The notes: generated by a model from the letters alone, not told the origin. A DNA stretch of 64,000 nt from Macrolepiota albuminosa (GCA_027475525.1 JAMWFC010000012.1:33831-97830); one strand, 5' to 3'. Counted from the stretch's first letter, positions 31,623 to 42,300 are shown. Translations and numbers: made by a program.

Positions 31623-33908
31623 ATGGAGCAGGCAAACACACCGCGTATGCCGCCAAGAAACCACTTCTCGTCGCCAAAATGGGACGAGACGAAACCTCGC
31701 GAGCTAACACAGTATTTCCGAGAATTGGAATATTTATTACGCGACTGCCGAGTCACCGACAACACACAAATGAAAGAATACGCCGCCAGATACGTTTCCT
31801 ACGATACCGCGGAATCCTGGACGGGACTGGATGAGTTTCAAGGATTAACACGAGAGGCGGTGCCAAGGTCGTTTACCTACGAGGAATGGAAAAAGGCGAT
31901 CATTAAACTGTACCCTGGCGCTGAGGAATCCACGCGCTATACCGTCCTTGAAATCCAGAAACTGGTACAGGATACCTTCGCAACGGGCATTTATACACTA
32001 GGCACGCTATCTACTTATTATCGAGACTTCCAGCGAATTGCAAGATGGCTAGTACAGAATGGCAAACTCTACAGGAACGAGGAACGGCGCTTGTTTCAAC
32101 AAGGCATTCCAACATCACTTTGGACTCGTATAGCTCGTCGCTTAGAAATTCTTAAGTCCGACCACCATCCTGAGGAACCCTACGATATAGAAGACGTCTT
32201 TGAAGCGGGTAAATGGATACTGAAAGGCACGGATACTGGCATCCCCTTCCAGCGACCTTCTAGCACTGATAACGGAGGAAAGGCGCCACCTGTTGCGGCG
32301 CCCGCACCTAGCGCAACTAACAATCAGGGAGGTTTTGTCAAGAAGGAGGACCTGGAAAACGCAGTCAACACGGCTGTCGCAAACGTTATGAGCAAATTGG
32401 AAACGTTAATCTCGACTAGCCTTAATGCGCCACGAGGTAATATGCAATCCGGCCCTTGTCACTTCTGTGGTGAGGCAGGACATACGATGACTCGCGGACG
32501 CTGCGCTATCCTCGAACAATACCTGCGCCAAGGAAGAGCACGCCGAGGCGCCGACGGGAAAATAGTCCTACCCTCCGGCGCTAACATCCCTCTATATCCT
32601 GAGCACCGAACCTTCCAGGGGCGAATTGATGAATGGCACCGACGTAACCCTGGGAACTTAGCGACGGGCAATCTCAATAGTACGGCCGCAGCGGAGGCAG
32701 AAACAACTCCACAACAGGCGCTAATCCATGAAGTACTCCAGCTTAACGCTGTTAGCGAGCAACCGACGTTGTCACGAGAGGAGAGGATCGAGACGTTGGA
32801 AAGGGAGCTAAAGTCGCTAAAGAATCAGGTTTTCGATGGTGTCGAGATTAAAAAGAGCAAGCAACCGTTGAAAGACTATAGACCTTCAGGCGCTACGACC
32901 GATCCAGCACCTGCAAAGCCTTCGAATTCCAGTGTCAACGACGACACACCTGATACGGCCAAAGCACCAGCTAGCACGGAACCGCCACTACACCCGTATT
33001 CAGGACTTGCTGGTAACTACGCTCCGCCTATCAATCGAAACTTTGGAGCGCCAGACAAGCCAGCAGGAGGCTACCGACCAACGGCACCAATCTACGACAT
33101 AGAAAAATCTAAGCAAGTATTCGATCGTATTATGAAGAGTCAAGTCACGATGTCGGTAGGGGAGCTATGCAGTGTGGCGCCAGACGTCAGGAATCAGATG
33201 CGTACAGCGGTAACCCCTCGACGGAACGTAGCTAACAATGTAACGGCGGTGGACGAATGCGACGACGCGCTACCGGGATTCGCGTACATAACCGAGACGG
33301 TCGCGTCGGAAATCAAAGAAGAGGCCGCGCCACCCAAAGAAGCTACGTCCATTGACCCGGTCGAAACTTACCTTAAGTCGCTAAGATCTAGCGACGATCC
33401 CGCCGTCCTCACTGTGGCCCAAGACTCTCACGCGATTCGCTCGATTATGTTGACAGTTGATGGAAAAAGCGAGATAGAATCTATAGTGGACAGCGGATCA
33501 CAGATTATTTCAATGGCTGCCGACGTCGCTAACGAGCTTGGCATCATTTACGACCCGACCATCATTCTTAATATGCAAAGCGCTAACGGCACTATTGATC
33601 GATCCTTGGGAATGGCTCGTAACGTGCCATGCGCTGTTGGCGATCTTACGTTTTACCTTCAAATACACATTCTTAGATCGCCTGCGTACGACTTATTATT
33701 AGGGAGGCCCTTCGACGTCTTAGCCCGATCAGTCGTCAAGACGACGTCTGAAGACAAAACGACGCTAACTATTAGCGACCCTAACTCGGGCGTCAGAAGA
33801 ACGGTACCAACATTTCCACGGGGGAAATTCCAGAAACCGGGACCGAGAAAGCGACCTTATGTTAGCGACGACCCTTGCGAGTGTTTTCCGGCGCCATCGA
33901 GGAGATGA
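31623..33908 (+). CDS. gag: Gyp-B Gag-protease
   Basis: Intact frame, 761 codons from ATG 31623; the same frame is open from 31311 without another ATG. Capsid-like region (KYWDE-type start, then TQYFRELEYLLRD, TARRLEIL-type helices) at residues 1-210. Knuckle CHFCGEAGHTMTRGRC at about 275-290 with longer His-Cys spacing than canonical. A coiled segment ERIETLERELKSLKNQVF lies at about 375-395. Retropepsin-like domain with VDSGSQIISM at about 620 and a conserved YDLLLGRPF at about 695. It assembles the particle and processes the polyprotein. The stop TGA overlaps the pol ATG (ATGA, 33905-33908). Confidence 0.9.
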   Translation: MEQANTPRMPPRNHFSSPKWDETKPRELTQYFRELEYLLRDCRVTDNTQMKEYAARYVSYDTAESWTGLDEFQGLTREAVPRSFTYEEWKKAIIKLYPGAEESTRYTVLEIQKLVQDTFATGIYTLGTLSTYYRDFQRIARWLVQNGKLYRNEERRLFQQGIPTSLWTRIARRLEILKSDHHPEEPYDIEDVFEAGKWILKGTDTGIPFQRPSSTDNGGKAPPVAAPAPSATNNQGGFVKKEDLENAVNTAVANVMSKLETLISTSLNAPRGNMQSGPCHFCGEAGHTMTRGRCAILEQYLRQGRARRGADGKIVLPSGANIPLYPEHRTFQGRIDEWHRRNPGNLATGNLNSTAAAEAETTPQQALIHEVLQLNAVSEQPTLSREERIETLERELKSLKNQVFDGVEIKKSKQPLKDYRPSGATTDPAPAKPSNSSVNDDTPDTAKAPASTEPPLHPYSGLAGNYAPPINRNFGAPDKPAGGYRPTAPIYDIEKSKQVFDRIMKSQVTMSVGELCSVAPDVRNQMRTAVTPRRNVANNVTAVDECDDALPGFAYITETVASEIKEEAAPPKEATSIDPVETYLKSLRSSDDPAVLTVAQDSHAIRSIMLTVDGKSEIESIVDSGSQIISMAADVANELGIIYDPTIILNMQSANGTIDRSLGMARNVPCAVGDLTFYLQIHILRSPAYDLLLGRPFDVLARSVVKTTSEDKTTLTISDPNSGVRRTVPTFPRGKFQKPGPRKRPYVSDDPCECFPAPSRR

Positions 33909-36808
33909 GTGATGAGGATCATGGAGATGAAGCGCTTATCTTGGACTATAACCATCGGACTGGGCAAGTAAACTTTATATCCTATACCCCTTTAGCCCAT
34001 GAAATCTTGAATTCTTCTTCGTCGCTTACTAGTGACGCGTTATCCTACTTATACCTCACTGCGTCAGATATTACTGAAAACCTTTCAACAGACACTTATT
34101 TCGTTTCTACTCCCGACTCTAAAGAATCTTTGATATCAGGTTTCGCTAGAAACCATGACTCTATTTATAATACGTTTGCTAACAATAGTACCCCTAAGCG
34201 CAAAGGGGTTCAGGTCAAGAAGAAATATAAACCCGTAGCGCTTAAAACGAAGCCGGTAGCGAGCGCCGTACCCGAGGAATTTCGCATCGAAAGAAAAATA
34301 ATAGGCGACCCTTTGGCTACCCTGCCAAAACTCGATCCGAATCCACCACCCTTTGAACCAACAGGACGATTTACAGAAGAACGAAAGGCGCTATTTCTTA
34401 GCGCCCACGATACCGGCTTCCTCTCGACGGAGGAGATGAACGTACTAGTCGACATCATGCAAAAACAGAATGAGGCTTTTGCATGGGAGGACTCAGAACG
34501 CGGTAAACTTAGAACTGACTTCTTTCCACCAGTGGTCATCCCAACCATACCGCACGTACCCTGGACTGAGCATAACCGACCCATACCCCCGGGCATCGAA
34601 GCCGAAGTCTGCCAAATTATTCGCTCCAAGATAGCGGCAGGTGTATACGAGCCTTCTAATTCGGCCTACCGCTCGAGGTGGTTCTGCGTACTAAAGAAAA
34701 ACGGGAAGCTACGTATAGTTCACAGCCTAGAACCGCTAAACAAAGTCACCATTCGTCATTCAGGGGTACCGCCATTTCCCGATCACGTCGCTGAATCTTT
34801 CGCGGGACAAATATGTGGCGCTACCCTGGATTTGTACGTAGGCTACGACGAGCGCTTAATCCATCCTTCCTCTCGCGACTTGACGACATTTCAAACACCG
34901 TTTGGGGCGCTACGACTAGTCACACTTCCTATGGGATGGACAAACTCGGTACCGATATTTCACGACGATATTACGTTTATCCTACAGCCCGAAATACCCC
35001 ACCATGTGCTCAGTTTCATAGACGACGTAGGAGTTAAAGGCCCGAAGGATTGGCGATTGGTGGATGGCAAGCCCGAAGTTCACCCGGAAAATCCTAATAT
35101 TCGCATGGCGCTATGGGAATTCTTTCAACTGGTTAACCGAGTACTTCAGCGCATGAAGTATTGTGGCGGGACGTTTTCAGGGCACAAGCTCGTTCTTTGC
35201 GCACCGCAGTTTAAAATTTTGGGGCACGTTTGCACGCCAGAAGGCAGGATTCCAGAAAAGAGCCGATTAGCGCTGTTGGAGAAATGGGGGGTCTGTCATA
35301 ACCTCTCGGAAGTTCGCGCGTTCTTGGGCACTGTAGGGGTGCTGCGCATGTTCATACACCATTTTTCTCATCGCGCAAATGCCCTTAATCGCCTAACCCG
35401 TTCAGGGGTCCCCTTCGAATTCGGACCCGATCAAATCAATGCCCAGAAGGACTTAGTAAAGGCGCTACAGGAAGCGCAACCATTGGTACCCATTGACTAT
35501 ACTACCGCCGATCCCGTTATACTTGCTGTTGACACATCATATATCGCCGTTGGCTTCTTCTTATGCCAGTGTGATAGCGTGAACCGGAAAATCAGGCGCT
35601 ACAATCGTTTCGGATCGATTACCCTTAACGACCGAGAATCGCGCTACAGTCAGCCCAAGCTAGAGTTATATGGCTTGTTTCGATCGTTTCAGGCGCTGCG
35701 CATGTACCTCATTGGGGTACGAAATCTCATTGTCGAGGTTGACGCACGATACATCAAAGGAATGCTTCAGAACCCTGATGTTCAACCGTCGGCCAGTATG
35801 AACCGCTGGGTAGTAGCGATATTAATGTTTCACTTCGAGTTAGTACACGTCAGAAGTGCATTCCACGGGCCGGACGGATTATCTAGGCGACCCAGACAAC
35901 CGGAAGATGAAGCGCTAGACGATAGCGACAACGATGTATTTGACGATTGGATTGATCGATTGCATGGTTTCATGCACATCATTCAGCTGCCTATTCTGGC
36001 GCTTCGCGAAGACCAACCAGTTTCAAATTGGCTTCACCCTATTGTTCCGTACCAGCCCCGACCATATCAGGCGTCATCAACTTTTTACACGGCCAGTATC
36101 TATAACGTCGCTAAGCCATCTAACGATCTAAAGATAGTCGAGGAACCAAGACCCTTGAGAGAAGACAGTCAGAACCTGCCATATTCGGCGGTACCTCGAA
36201 GCGCCAAAGCTAAGTCAGAAGATCAGCGGGTGGACCAGGTTAGGAAGTGGCTACAGGATTTGCAACGACCATCAGACCTTACGGATACGGAATACGCCAC
36301 CTTCATTCGATACGCGACGACCTTCTTTATAGTGGAAAACCGACTTTGGCGACGAAATAGAGATGGCGCCCACAAGCTAGTAATTAAACCGGACAATCGA
36401 ATTAGAATTCTACACGCTATGCACGATGACTTGGGACACCGTGGACTCTACGCAACAAGAGCGAACCTTTTGGAGCGCTTCTGGTGGCCTCAAGTTAGCG
36501 CCGATATTGCGTGGTATATTCGCACTTGTCATCTCTGTCAAATCCAGCAGACACGTCAGGTTCTTATTCCCCCAACAGTAGCGACCCCAGCGCCGCTATT
36601 TGGAAAAATATATATCGACACCATGCACATGCCCAAGTCAGGGCGCTACAAGTATATCATTCAAGGAAGGTGTTCCTTGGTACATTGGCCGGAGTTCCGT
36701 ATGCTCCAACGAGAAAATACAGACGCTATAGCTAAGTGGCTCTTTGATGTTCCTTGGTACATTGGCCGGAGTTCCGTATGCTCCAACGAGAAAATACAGA
36801 CGCTATAG
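33905..36808 (+). CDS. pol: Gyp-B Pol: reverse transcriptase, RNase H, start of integrase
   Basis: Frame from ATG 33905, offset -1 from gag. RT blocks: SRWFCVLKKNGKLRIVHSLE, ATLDLYVGYDE, FGALRLVTLPMGWTNSV, and catalytic FIDD in LSFIDDVGVKG. Connection domain HVCTPEGRIPEKSRLALLE. RNase H with AVDTSYIAVGFFL and ESRYSQPKLELYGLF. Integrase zinc finger: GHRGLYATRANLLERFWW, then CHLCQIQQ. First catalytic D of the core in YIDTMHM. The frame runs off at the 77-bp duplication (36671-36824). Integrase resumes at 36825 in another frame, and even after removing one copy a 1-nt offset remains. Confidence 0.9.
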   Translation: MSDEDHGDEALILDYNHRTGQVNFISYTPLAHEILNSSSSLTSDALSYLYLTASDITENLSTDTYFVSTPDSKESLISGFARNHDSIYNTFANNSTPKRKGVQVKKKYKPVALKTKPVASAVPEEFRIERKIIGDPLATLPKLDPNPPPFEPTGRFTEERKALFLSAHDTGFLSTEEMNVLVDIMQKQNEAFAWEDSERGKLRTDFFPPVVIPTIPHVPWTEHNRPIPPGIEAEVCQIIRSKIAAGVYEPSNSAYRSRWFCVLKKNGKLRIVHSLEPLNKVTIRHSGVPPFPDHVAESFAGQICGATLDLYVGYDERLIHPSSRDLTTFQTPFGALRLVTLPMGWTNSVPIFHDDITFILQPEIPHHVLSFIDDVGVKGPKDWRLVDGKPEVHPENPNIRMALWEFFQLVNRVLQRMKYCGGTFSGHKLVLCAPQFKILGHVCTPEGRIPEKSRLALLEKWGVCHNLSEVRAFLGTVGVLRMFIHHFSHRANALNRLTRSGVPFEFGPDQINAQKDLVKALQEAQPLVPIDYTTADPVILAVDTSYIAVGFFLCQCDSVNRKIRRYNRFGSITLNDRESRYSQPKLELYGLFRSFQALRMYLIGVRNLIVEVDARYIKGMLQNPDVQPSASMNRWVVAILMFHFELVHVRSAFHGPDGLSRRPRQPEDEALDDSDNDVFDDWIDRLHGFMHIIQLPILALREDQPVSNWLHPIVPYQPRPYQASSTFYTASIYNVAKPSNDLKIVEEPRPLREDSQNLPYSAVPRSAKAKSEDQRVDQVRKWLQDLQRPSDLTDTEYATFIRYATTFFIVENRLWRRNRDGAHKLVIKPDNRIRILHAMHDDLGHRGLYATRANLLERFWWPQVSADIAWYIRTCHLCQIQQTRQVLIPPTVATPAPLFGKIYIDTMHMPKSGRYKYIIQGRCSLVHWPEFRMLQRENTDAIAKWLFDVPWYIGRSSVCSNEKIQTL

Positions 36809-36824
36809 CTAAGTGGCTCTTTGA
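36671..36824 (+). repeat. Exact 77-bp tandem duplication in Gyp-B integrase
   Basis: 36671-36747 and 36748-36824 are identical and adjacent, starting tgttccttggta. It breaks an otherwise near-intact pol. Confidence 0.95.
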
Positions 36825-37661
36825 GACGTTATCTGCAGATGGGGAGCCCTTCATGAGATCGTCACAGACAATGGAGCGCCAATAGTTAAGGCGCTCACTT
36901 ATCTTGCCAAGAAGTACAACATTCAACACATACGGGTTTCTGGTTACAACAAGCGCGCCAACGGAATCGTAGAAAGGCCTCATTTCGACGTTCGACAGGC
37001 GCTATTTAAGGCGGTCGATGGTGACGAAAGTCGCTGGAGCGAAGCGACTTATTCGGTCTTCTGGTCAGAGAGGGTTACCGTACGAAAAAGGATGGGTTGT
37101 TCACCCTACTACGTGGCGACAGGCACCCATCCACTCCTCCCAGCCGACATAGTGGAAGCTACTTACTTACAGCCACCCCCGAATTCAATACTATCTTCCA
37201 CCGACATGATTGCTAGGCGCGCTATAGACTTACAGCGACGCATGGAGGATCTCGAGCGCTTACACGAAGTAGTATTTCAAACTAGACGACAAGCTGCGCT
37301 ACGATTTGAAAGCGAGCACAGCGCCACGATTAGAGACTACAACTTCACCTCTGGCGCCCTCGTACTAATGCGCAACTCAAAGATCGAAGTTACCCATAAC
37401 AAAAAGATGCGACCTCGGTATCTGGGACCCCTAATAGTGGTTTCCCGCAATAGGGGAGGCGCCTATGTACTCTGCGAGTTGGACGGCTCAGTTTTGCATC
37501 GACCAGTAGCGGCGTTTCGACTCATCCCCTACTTAGCGCGGGAACACATTCCCTTACCTTCGTCAGCGCTGGACATTGACACGGCTAAACTACGAGAACT
37601 GGAAGAAACGGAGTTAGTGGATGATGACGAGACCCCTGTTGACGACGACGAAGAACAGTAA
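36825..37661 (+). CDS. Gyp-B integrase, C-terminal part
   Basis: Open frame with EIVTDNGAPIVKAL (second D), NGIVERPHFDVRQAL (catalytic E), GCSPYYVATGTHPLLP, and a GPY/F-type module (MRPRYLGPLIVVSRNRGGAY). It ends in an acidic tail (VDDDETPVDDDEEQ). Only the first few codons after the tandem duplication are out of register with pol, so this is one polyprotein interrupted by a duplication or assembly error. Confidence 0.88.
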   Translation, partial: DVICRWGALHEIVTDNGAPIVKALTYLAKKYNIQHIRVSGYNKRANGIVERPHFDVRQALFKAVDGDESRWSEATYSVFWSERVTVRKRMGCSPYYVATGTHPLLPADIVEATYLQPPPNSILSSTDMIARRAIDLQRRMEDLERLHEVVFQTRRQAALRFESEHSATIRDYNFTSGALVLMRNSKIEVTHNKKMRPRYLGPLIVVSRNRGGAYVLCELDGSVLHRPVAAFRLIPYLAREHIPLPSSALDIDTAKLRELEETELVDDDETPVDDDEEQ

Positions 37662-37809
37662 ATGAAGGCGAAGGACGAGGCGCTAGGTGTTAGCGCCCCC
37701 GTTAAGTAAACTTAGGTCATGTTTCCCTTTCGGAAGGCATATTGGATGGCATAAATAGCTATGGTACAGGCGAGGACACAAAATCAACTACGGCTACTAC
37801 GTTACGAGC

Positions 37810-38527
37810 TACGCTGAAGAAGACCGGCGACGAGAACCTCGGACTCGCTCCCTGGGCCGCCTAAAGGAGGGAGGACCGCCTGAAGGAGGAAGAGGGGCGC
37901 CTGGTGTAGGCACCGGAATGCTCGAAGGCGGCGCGTTGCGAGGTACGGCGGGAGGAATGCAGGATGAAGGTACTGGAGCGCTAGGAGTTGGCGCAGGAGG
38001 AGCGCCTGGAGGAGGGGCAGCGAGTTCGGAGGAAAGGTCCCACTCCTCGTAGGAGGGCTGAAGCGAGGGCGGGAAAGGAAAGACCACGCGGTCGAGGACT
38101 GCCCTACGGGCACGGGACTCAACCAGGAGCGGAAGGGGAAGCCATGAAAGGCTCTTGGCAACGGCATGGAATTAGCAACCCAAGGTCAGAAGGAAAGAGC
38201 TATTGACTAACCAAACTGCCAGTCTCCCGAAGAAGGCTCGCCAAACTTGCTGCGCTAGGCGTAATAGTCGACTGCGAACACATGAGCAACAAACAAGATA
38301 CGCGCTAACAGGAGGCGAACCGTGACCAGAGACTCATCCTGGTCTATCATCCATTCGGTGGAGGCGTCCAACAGGATGCGATATCGGCGCACCAGGGTCA
38401 TGGTATTTCCGTTTTCATGAGGGAAACCCCCCGTAGGCATAATAGCCAGGAAGTGTTCAATACGATCCAAGATCGCGGGGCGGTGAGGAAGTTCCGGATC
38501 TGGGAGAAGTATGGAGGGGGCTGGCAT
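37810..38527 (-). CDS. Gyp-B antisense gene 4 (paralogue of gene 3), exon structure unsettled
   Basis: An open frame from ATG 38527 to 38255 encodes 90 residues (MPAPSILLPDPELPHRPAIL...). Its middle aligns with antisense gene 3: L-x-R-x-x-x-F-L-x-x-x-P-x-G-x-x-P, then RR-x-x-x-L-x-x-A-x-E-W. A further frame downstream (about 38120-37810) is very proline-rich with the block SYEEWDLSSELAAP and looks like a second exon, but I could not settle the junction. No known domain. The strand is opposite to gag-pol. Confidence 0.5.
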
Positions 38528-38769
38528 GATGAAATACTAACAAACTTAAGGGCGGCAGAGCCCATAAAATATCTCTAGCTACTTGCAGGGTCGCAGCGAC
38601 TTAGGAACTTTTACATGGGCGAAACAATCACGAGGGGGGGGGGGCGACAACAACGATGCATTTAATATACGACGACATTGGAAATCAAGAATCTAAAATC
38701 TGTCAGTTCTGTGGCGCTACGGAGAAGGGAAGATCACCTTACATAAACGACACGGGAGGCGGAAGCAAA

Positions 38770-39285
38770 TCAAGGAGCGGGCAACAGGAGGAGACGCGTC
38801 CCTCCGTCAGAGGGGCCACGAAAGAGGCGACCACCGGTAGAAGAACGAGGAGACTGGTGAAGAAGGCGCGGTTAGACAGGAAAAGAAAGGAGTAACGGGG
38901 TAAGGACAGACGGACCAGATAGTGGCTTTCTTCCAGCAGCAGCTCAAGACGCTCTCGCGTGGAGGTGGGAGGAATTTGCTTTAATTAGCGACTGTCAGCA
39001 AAGAAGAGGGCGAAAAAGGCAGGAGCGCACCTGAAAAATGCGACTCCAGGCCTTCTCCATACCAAACTGCATCAGAGGTTTGCTATCCGACCAGATCTCA
39101 CAGGCCGCACGCAGCAACTGGCAGCGACGACTTAATTCAAGGACGCCATCGTCCAGTTCTGGCACGCTGCCAGCAGGATAGTGGTGAAGGAAAGAGGTGA
39201 CACGCTCTAGGAAAGTGGGAGGGTCCATCATGACGTGAGCACGATCACAGCGGGGAGTCCACACCAGGCCGGTCGGGCTGGTCAT
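38770..39285 (-). CDS. Gyp-B antisense gene 3, three exons
   Basis: Exons 39285-39031, 38978-38916 and 38853-38770 join into an intact frame of 133 residues. Both introns (52 and 62 nt) are GT-AG and phase 0. The first exon (LERVTSFLHHYPAGSVPELD..., RRCQLLRAACEIW) is clearly related to antisense gene 4, so this is a duplicated small-gene family inside one transposon. The last exon is S/G/R-rich. No known domain, no membrane segment or signal peptide seen. Confidence 0.6.
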
Positions 39286-39807
39286 CGCGAAGACTGATGA
39301 GATCCAGTTGATGCATATGCAATTTATAGGACACGGCTAGAGTTAGAACGGCGACAGCGTGGGAGGACGTTTCACAAAGAACGAGGACCCTGACGAAGAT
39401 ACTAGCCAATGAGAGGCGCTTGACTCATGGTTGGACCGCGCAGAAAGGAAATCGCCATTCTAGACCTAGCGCTTATGCTCACCATCACCGAATAGCCACA
39501 AAGCGATCACTGGTTTTCTATTTCTTTATACGCGTTACTTCTTACATGGATCCGCTTATTTATTTCCAGACAGTTCCTATTTTCTACTTAGGCTGGCGCG
39601 GTAATGGCTATTGGACCGCGCCGGCAACAGAGGTTTTTGCGCCATGATGATCTACTGAGCGTTTCCCCTTTTACTTATTTTCTTTTTGATTACTTACAAA
39701 CTGACGATTTGAAGCCAAGGGAAGCGTTTATTATAGGATCACATACTACAAAGTTCGTATCAAAAAGACTAAGTCCATAAAAGTTTAAAAGCGCTAAGGG
39801 TCGGCAA
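39286..39807. other. Spacer between antisense genes 2 and 3
   Basis: About 520 bp without a supported gene. It should carry the promoter of antisense gene 3. It contains a repeated ttggaccgcgc word (39434 and 39611). Confidence 0.4.
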
Positions 39808-40486
39808 CTACGGATCATACTCGGGAAGGGCGGGATCGCCCAAAGGAAGCAAGTCCCCGTCCTGGATCGAGTTACTCGCTTGCCACTCAAGCGCAGCCGT
39901 AATATCGTCATGAAGCTCGAGAAGGAGGCGCTCGCGGCGAGCTAAGGTGGAAACGCGAGGACGCAGGTTGGCAAGTTCGCGACCAACGGCTTCGGTCGCA
40001 TCCTCAATATGGCGGAGTTGCTGGCGAAGGTCGGCAGAAGGGCGGAGAGGGGTAACAGGATAGGAGAACTCGTCCCCGAGCCAAGGGAAGGCGTCACCAG
40101 AAACTCGCATGGCGGGAGGGGGAGTCCAAAAGGGATCGAACTTATGGAAGGTTAGAAAAGGGGAGAAAAGGGGGAACAAACAAAAACGGACGTACCCGGA
40201 CAGTTACAGGCGCACGGGGTGTCCACTCATGGCGCTCGTCGCCGGGGGACATAGCTCTGGCGGAAGAAAGATGGATGCCGTAGGGAGGCAAGTATCTCCA
40301 GCGGCGACGACGCTCACCTTCCGGCACCAGGGTTCCTTCGGATTCCAGCGCCGCAGAAGTCTCGTGACTACTAGGAAAAGAAGAGGAACTGTGGGGAGGA
40401 GTAAGGGACGGAGTGATAGGGAGAGCAACCGGAGTGTCGCTAGCCGCAACCGCCTCGGGGGCGGGGGTAGCGCCAGCGTCAGACAT
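39808..40486 (-). CDS. Gyp-B antisense gene 2, two exons
   Basis: ATG at 40486 (MSDAGATPAPEAVAASD). Exon 40486-40196 joins exon 40140-39808 through a 55-nt phase-0 GT-AG intron, giving 207 residues. The first half is P/S/A-rich with RRRRWRYLPPYG. The second exon has FDPFWTPPPAMRV, then predicted helices with leucine-heptad character (LRQQLRHIEDATEAVGREL, RRERLLLELHDDI). It may instead be the 3' end of antisense gene 1, because the frame is also open upstream. Function unknown. Confidence 0.55.
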
Positions 40487-40579
40487 AACGACATCTTCGG
40501 CAGCAGGGATAGCCACAACGACGGGAACCGGAGTGGGGGACCTATCAGTCAAGAAGTTAGCACGCGGAGAGAAGAGAAG

Positions 40580-42300
40580 TTAGGGAAATGCGTACTGGTT
40601 ACCACTGGGGTCACTCTGACGAGGGTTAGCGGCAATAGGGGGAGTAAGGCGAAGCAGGAGAGCGCGTACCGCCAACAGCGCATCGGCATCAACAACGGGC
40701 TCAGCTTCATCATCATCCTCTCCCTCGGCATCCCTCTCAGTGCCTTCCCCCTCATCCGTAGAAGACTCGGTCGAAGACAAAACCACAGGCGTAGCAGGCG
40801 CTAGCTCGCGGCGCTTACCAGGGCTCTTGCCAGGAGACGCGACAACAGGCTTACGCTTCAAAAGGACGGGACGACGAGGAGAGCGAGCAAAAGGTGCCGC
40901 CACGGTAGTACCATCCTGAGTAGTCGGCAGCGCCAGGCTGGCTGCGCTGATTACCGTGGGTTGGTGAGTAGCCGCCAAATCACGTTGCTGCAGCACGAAG
41001 TCCCGGGCGTTACGAACCAACACTGCGCGCTCATAGTTCCTTTGCATAATGGCGTCCCTACCACGTTCACGAGTACGAATCCTGTTGAAGGCGCAGCCTC
41101 GTTTCAACGCATCGCACCGATAGCAAGGCAGAGACGCGGTAGGAAACCAGCAGCCCTCAGGGTCGTTCTCAGACCAACACTTGTCACACTAAGAAAGAAG
41201 TCAGCGACGGCATAAACCTCCAAAGGGGCAAAACAGTGCTTACCACGCCAATCTTTGCCCTAAACGCGCGACGCTCCAAGGGCGCAACGGTAACCTTCTT
41301 CTTGCCGCCCAGTACTTGGACACCAGCCGGAACGCCGGTATCAATGACGGTAGTATCACGGCGAAGGCGCAAAAGGTCGCGAAGCTCCGCGTCGGTGAAC
41401 ATGGTCTGGTTAGGCGCCTATCGACATTAACATTTAGGCGCTAAAGTCAAGCGACAACAAGCAAAGCACTTACGACATACAAAGGGGGAACACGAGCAGG
41501 GAGATTGATCTGAAAGGGGGAGAAGTCAGAAAAATGGAGTAAGGAAGATAGGAAAAGAACGCACGGTACGTTTGGGAGGAGAACTAGCACGAGCAGGAGG
41601 CGCGCGTTCAATAACAATGGCAAAATTACGCGGAGGACCGTGAGAAGTTGGGCGCGTCGGGCCGGGTCGTGGCTCGCTACGAGAAACGGCAATGCGTTTG
41701 ATGGCCGAATGGGGAGGGGCAGTACGGACGGAAGAAGCAGCGCCACGAAAAGGGCTGCCAAGAACGGAAGGAGGCGGAACAGAAGTCGAAGAAGGAGGGG
41801 CGGTAGGAACAGAAGGGACAGTAGAGGCCGAGGGGGCAGTAGGAAGACTGGCGATGGTGGGAGACGTAGCAACCGACTACTCAAGGATTAACAGTGGAAA
41901 AAGGGGGGAGGAGAAGGAAGGACTTACTTCGCTGACCTCGGTGCTAGCCAGCAACGCGTCGATCTTGTCAGATAAGGAAGGAGCCTAGTATGGGCGCTGA
42001 ACCTTAGTGCCACAACGCCAAAATCAAACTTAGAAAACTTACGAAAAGGTCCGCGAAAGGGCGCAACCAATCGGCACCCTCAAACTCACGGTACCGGGCC
42101 ACGCACCACTCGCGAACCTCGTCACCCCGCTCCCAGGAACTGTCGGAGCCGCGGACCACGAGCCAGCGCCAATAGAGTTGCATAATACCAGGGACGGTTT
42201 GTGGCGCATCGGCGGGACTGACAGACTTAGCGCGATCAAATAAATAGGAGGCCTTAGCCAGGAAATTGCGGAGAGCAGAGGCGTCGAAAGAAGTGGACAT
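40580..42300 (-). CDS. Gyp-B antisense gene 1, six exons, Cys-cluster protein
   Basis: Exons 42300-42043, 41984-41928, 41876-41565, 41509-41474, 41417-41244 and 41188-40580. The first five lengths are all multiples of three; all five introns are 51-58 nt, GT-AG and phase 0; the joined frame is intact for 481 residues. N-terminus MSTSFDASALRNFLAKASYL with conserved-looking W/R residues (LYWRWLVVRG). The third exon is P/S-rich. The last exon opens with paired Cys motifs, C-x2-C-x8-C and C-x2-C-x6-C, suggesting a zinc-binding cluster; then basic (KRKPVVASPGKSPGKRR) and acidic stretches. It could be a nuclear or DNA-binding protein, but this is inference. The strand is opposite to gag-pol. Confidence 0.65.

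Noticed and set aside
40142..40580. Joining antisense genes 1 and 2 into one eight-exon gene
   Set aside because: No GT-AG pair gave the right phase at this junction; two genes fit the sequence better, though one gene is not excluded.
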